Below, piece after piece: positions 30,527-32,069 of a DNA stretch of 32,069 nucleotides. Made by a program: the position numbers and the translations under genes. The notes under the pieces are model-generated. The model made no database searches. It worked only from the letters and a program-made list of their open reading frames with translations, and was not told where the DNA came from. Source of the stretch: Paracoccaceae bacterium (lineage in GTDB: Bacteria; Pseudomonadota; Alphaproteobacteria; Rhodobacterales; Rhodobacteraceae). Position 1 is the stretch's first letter; each line of letters starts with the position of its first letter. Location of the stretch: the NCBI GenBank assembly GCA_020441385.1, contig JAGRMG010000238.1, forward strand, positions 1-32,069. Direction: 5' to 3'.

Positions 30527-31587
30527 CAGCTCATGCCGTGCCTGGCCACCAGTTCGCGCGCGCGCCCGACCAGCCCGGCGCCGTCGATGCCGCCGCCGGT
30601 GACTTCACCGACCCAGCGGTCGACCACCGGCTCGAGGTAGGGACGATAGGCCGCCGTCTCCTCCTCGCTCAGCACGACATGTTCATTGCCGTGGTCCACG
30701 GCGAACTTGATGCCGAAATCGTCCGTGGCGCGCCAGATGCGGCCCACTTCGGCCCACCAGTCGGCCCCGGACGCATCCTTGAACGCCTTCTGGATCTCGG
30801 GCGGAAGCCCGGCCCAGCGATCGCCGTTCATGGAGACCTGGAAGCTCGTGGTGCCGAACCGGGTCTGCTCGTGACCCTCGATCTGGTATTTGGTCTGCTC
30901 CTGCATGCGCAGCGGCGGGATGGTTTCCCAGGGCAGCAGCGCGGCATCGACGACACCCTTGGCCAGGGCCTGCGGCAGTTCCGGCACCGGCATCGCCGCC
31001 GGGTTCGCCTTGAGCGCCTCGATGACCCACGCGCCGGTGCGGGTGGGGATGCGGATCTTCATGCCTTCCCAGTCCTCGGGCCGGCGCACGAGCGTGTCGC
31101 GCGTATGCAGCCCCTGACCGGCATGGACATGCAGGAACATCACCTCGACGCCCTTGTATTCCTCGCGCAGCGTGTCCTCGAACATGTCGTGCAGCGTCAG
31201 GTTGGCGGCGACCGGGTCGTTCACGAAGACCTCGGGCAGTTCGATGACCTCGGTGCGCGGAAACAGCCCCGGGGTGTAGCCGTTGACCGTCCAGATCAGA
31301 TCGACGACGCCGTCGCGCACCTGGTTGATCAGTTCCGGCGGCCGCCCGCCCAGCGACATGGCCGGAAACAGCTCGATGGCGACGGCGCCATCCGAATTCG
31401 CCTCCACCGCCCTGGCCCAGGGTTCCAGCATGGCCGTATGCGCGGGCGCCTTGGGGCCGAGAAAGTGATGCAGCTTGAAGTTCAGCGTCTGCGCCCGCAG
31501 GATCGACGGCGCCCCGATCGCCGTTGCCGCAAACGCCGCCGCGCCCGCGGTCTTCAGAACTTCCCGTCGTGTCCGTCTGGTTGTCAT
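30526..31587 (-). CDS. dctP: TRAP transporter periplasmic solute-binding protein (DctP), Tat-type signal
   Basis: A 353-residue binding protein. The N terminus MTTRRTRREVLKTAGAAAFA has the twin-arginine pattern T-R-R-E-V-L-K, with cleavage probably after A32 (LRA-Q). Export already folded by the Tat system is thus likely. The mature part shows DctP blocks: LNFKLHHFLGPKAPAHTAMLEPWARAV, ELFPAMSLGG, GMKIRIPTRTGAWVIEALKANPAAMPVPELPQAL (with the carboxylate-binding arginine), and GVVDAALLPWE. It delivers solute to DctQM. ATG 31587 has GGGAG eight bases upstream; the GTG at 31596 is too close to the same site. Likely solutes are organic acids, but none can be chosen from sequence. Confidence 0.93.
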   Translation of the reverse strand: MTTRRTRREVLKTAGAAAFAATAIGAPSILRAQTLNFKLHHFLGPKAPAHTAMLEPWARAVEANSDGAVAIELFPAMSLGGRPPELINQVRDGVVDLIWTVNGYTPGLFPRTEVIELPEVFVNDPVAANLTLHDMFEDTLREEYKGVEVMFLHVHAGQGLHTRDTLVRRPEDWEGMKIRIPTRTGAWVIEALKANPAAMPVPELPQALAKGVVDAALLPWETIPPLRMQEQTKYQIEGHEQTRFGTTSFQVSMNGDRWAGLPPEIQKAFKDASGADWWAEVGRIWRATDDFGIKFAVDHGNEHVVLSEEETAAYRPYLEPVVDRWVGEVTGGGIDGAGLVGRARELVARHGMS

Positions 31588-31596
31588 GATGCTCAC

Positions 31597-31995
31597 TCCC
31601 TGGTCTGTCTCATGCTGATCTCAAGCCGGTCCGTCCCGGAGTCGCCACGGCTCCAGCGGCCGCCGCGCATCCGAGAGGGACAAATCTCGCGGCAATGCTT
31701 GCATCGACCCTTTTGCGAGACAAGGGCGTTTATCGGTCCCGACATGCGCAGGGGCCGGTTTGCATCGCGGCATGTTGTCTCACACCGGGAAATTCCGACC
31801 GCGCCCAATAACATACCGGAAACACGCATCATTTGCCGAGGCAACCCGGCCCGAGGTGCCGGTCGGAACGAAACCGCCGCGCGGCCGGCCCGCCGCGCCA
31901 CCAGCGGGGCAGCGCGCACCGCCGGTCCCCGCCGGGGCCGCCGGCGATATCCGCTTGACGCTGATGGCGGGAAAACCTAAGCAGTGCGAACCACC
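31597..31995. promoter_or_regulatory. Intergenic region with GAGACA-type motifs, upstream of the TRAP operon
   Basis: About 400 bases without a convincing gene. TGTCTCA (31606-31612), GAGACAA (31717-31723) and TTGTCTC (31775-31781) are related motifs; the last two form an inverted pair about 51 bases apart. GCAA-TGC-TTGC also occurs near 31693-31703. They may be operator sites for the TRAP genes, possibly of a GntR-type repressor, but this is inference. A GC-rich stretch of about 150 bases lies before the tRNA. Short open frames here have no ribosome binding site or family look. Confidence 0.35.
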
Positions 31996-32069
31996 GGCGA
32001 GTTGGCGGAGTGGTGACGCAGCGGATTGCAAATCCGTGTACACCGGTTCGATTCCGGTACTCGCCTCCA
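31996..32069 (+). tRNA. tRNA-Cys (anticodon GCA)
   Basis: A 74-base cloverleaf. Acceptor GGCGAGT pairs with ACTCGCC. The anticodon arm GCGGA/TCCGT encloses TTGCAAA with GCA. The T arm ACCGG-TTCGATT-CCGGT is perfect, and CCA is encoded. The last base of the window is the A of CCA, so any terminator lies outside. Confidence 0.97.

Noticed and set aside
30538-31980. 480-residue plus-strand frame opposite dctP
   Set aside because: Arg/Pro/His-rich with no motif; it runs across the TRAP promoter region and is explained by GC bias.

Overview
The window is GC-rich, densely packed chromosomal DNA from an alphaproteobacterium, most probably a Rhodobacteraceae (Roseobacter-group) species. The pointers are a DksA with one zinc-finger cysteine, a two-domain dCTP deaminase, an OlsB-type acyltransferase, the block DUF177-rpmF-plsX-fabH-ihfA-merR, and several families I know mainly from this group (DUF2927, DUF6280-like and DUF6778-like proteins). 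No insertion sequence, phage, CRISPR array or plasmid function was seen. This looks like core genome, with some lineage-specific genes between housekeeping genes.

Layout, left to right. (1) 1-1277: the tail of an unseen gene, then a short-chain dehydrogenase and a small cupin behind a promoter that overlaps a palindromic operator. (2) 1296-4425, minus strand: bamE, an OlsB/GlsB-type lipid N-acyltransferase, and the ABC-F ATPase uup. (3) 4514-8807, plus strand: DUF177, rpmF, plsX, fabH, then ihfA with its own strong promoter and a MerR-like regulator. This couples ribosome assembly, phospholipid and fatty-acid initiation and nucleoid structure. (4) 8868-11796: tRNA-Pro(GGG), dcd, then an FAD monooxygenase and dksA on the minus strand, with a clear terminator after dksA. 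(5) 11981-17072: a MoxR ATPase and a CoxE-like VWA protein, with a GNAT, a DUF2927 lipoprotein and a 55-residue membrane protein between them, then an M48 peptidase. Two perfect palindromes lie between the VWA gene and the peptidase gene.

(6) 17125-20593, minus strand: a sulfotransferase-like protein, a lipoprotein, an RlmI-like methyltransferase and a PIN-domain protein whose start overlaps the methyltransferase stop. (7) 20795-23682: a small lipoprotein whose start codon and body are in different frames, a TIGR04283-type glycosyltransferase, a YgfZ-type iron-sulfur protein and an exporter-type ABC membrane domain with no ATPase. (8) 23704-24863: efp and a DUF6280-like gene, divergent, the second closed by a strong terminator. 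(9) 24951-28397, minus strand: a diverged isoaspartyl-methyltransferase-like gene, tolC, and a protein with PopZ-like ends around a very long acidic linker. (10) 28656-31587, minus strand: a complete tripartite TRAP transporter, dctP-dctQ-dctM. (11) 31996-32069: tRNA-Cys(GCA), ending on the last base.

The most interesting points are the PopZ-like protein, the MoxR/VWA module with its unannotated small membrane protein, the stand-alone OlsB paralogue (possibly the glutamine-lipid enzyme GlsB), the paired palindromes at 16250-16297, the frameshifted lipoprotein, and the coupled rRNA methyltransferase and PIN genes. Everything here was read by eye from sequence; no database search was run.
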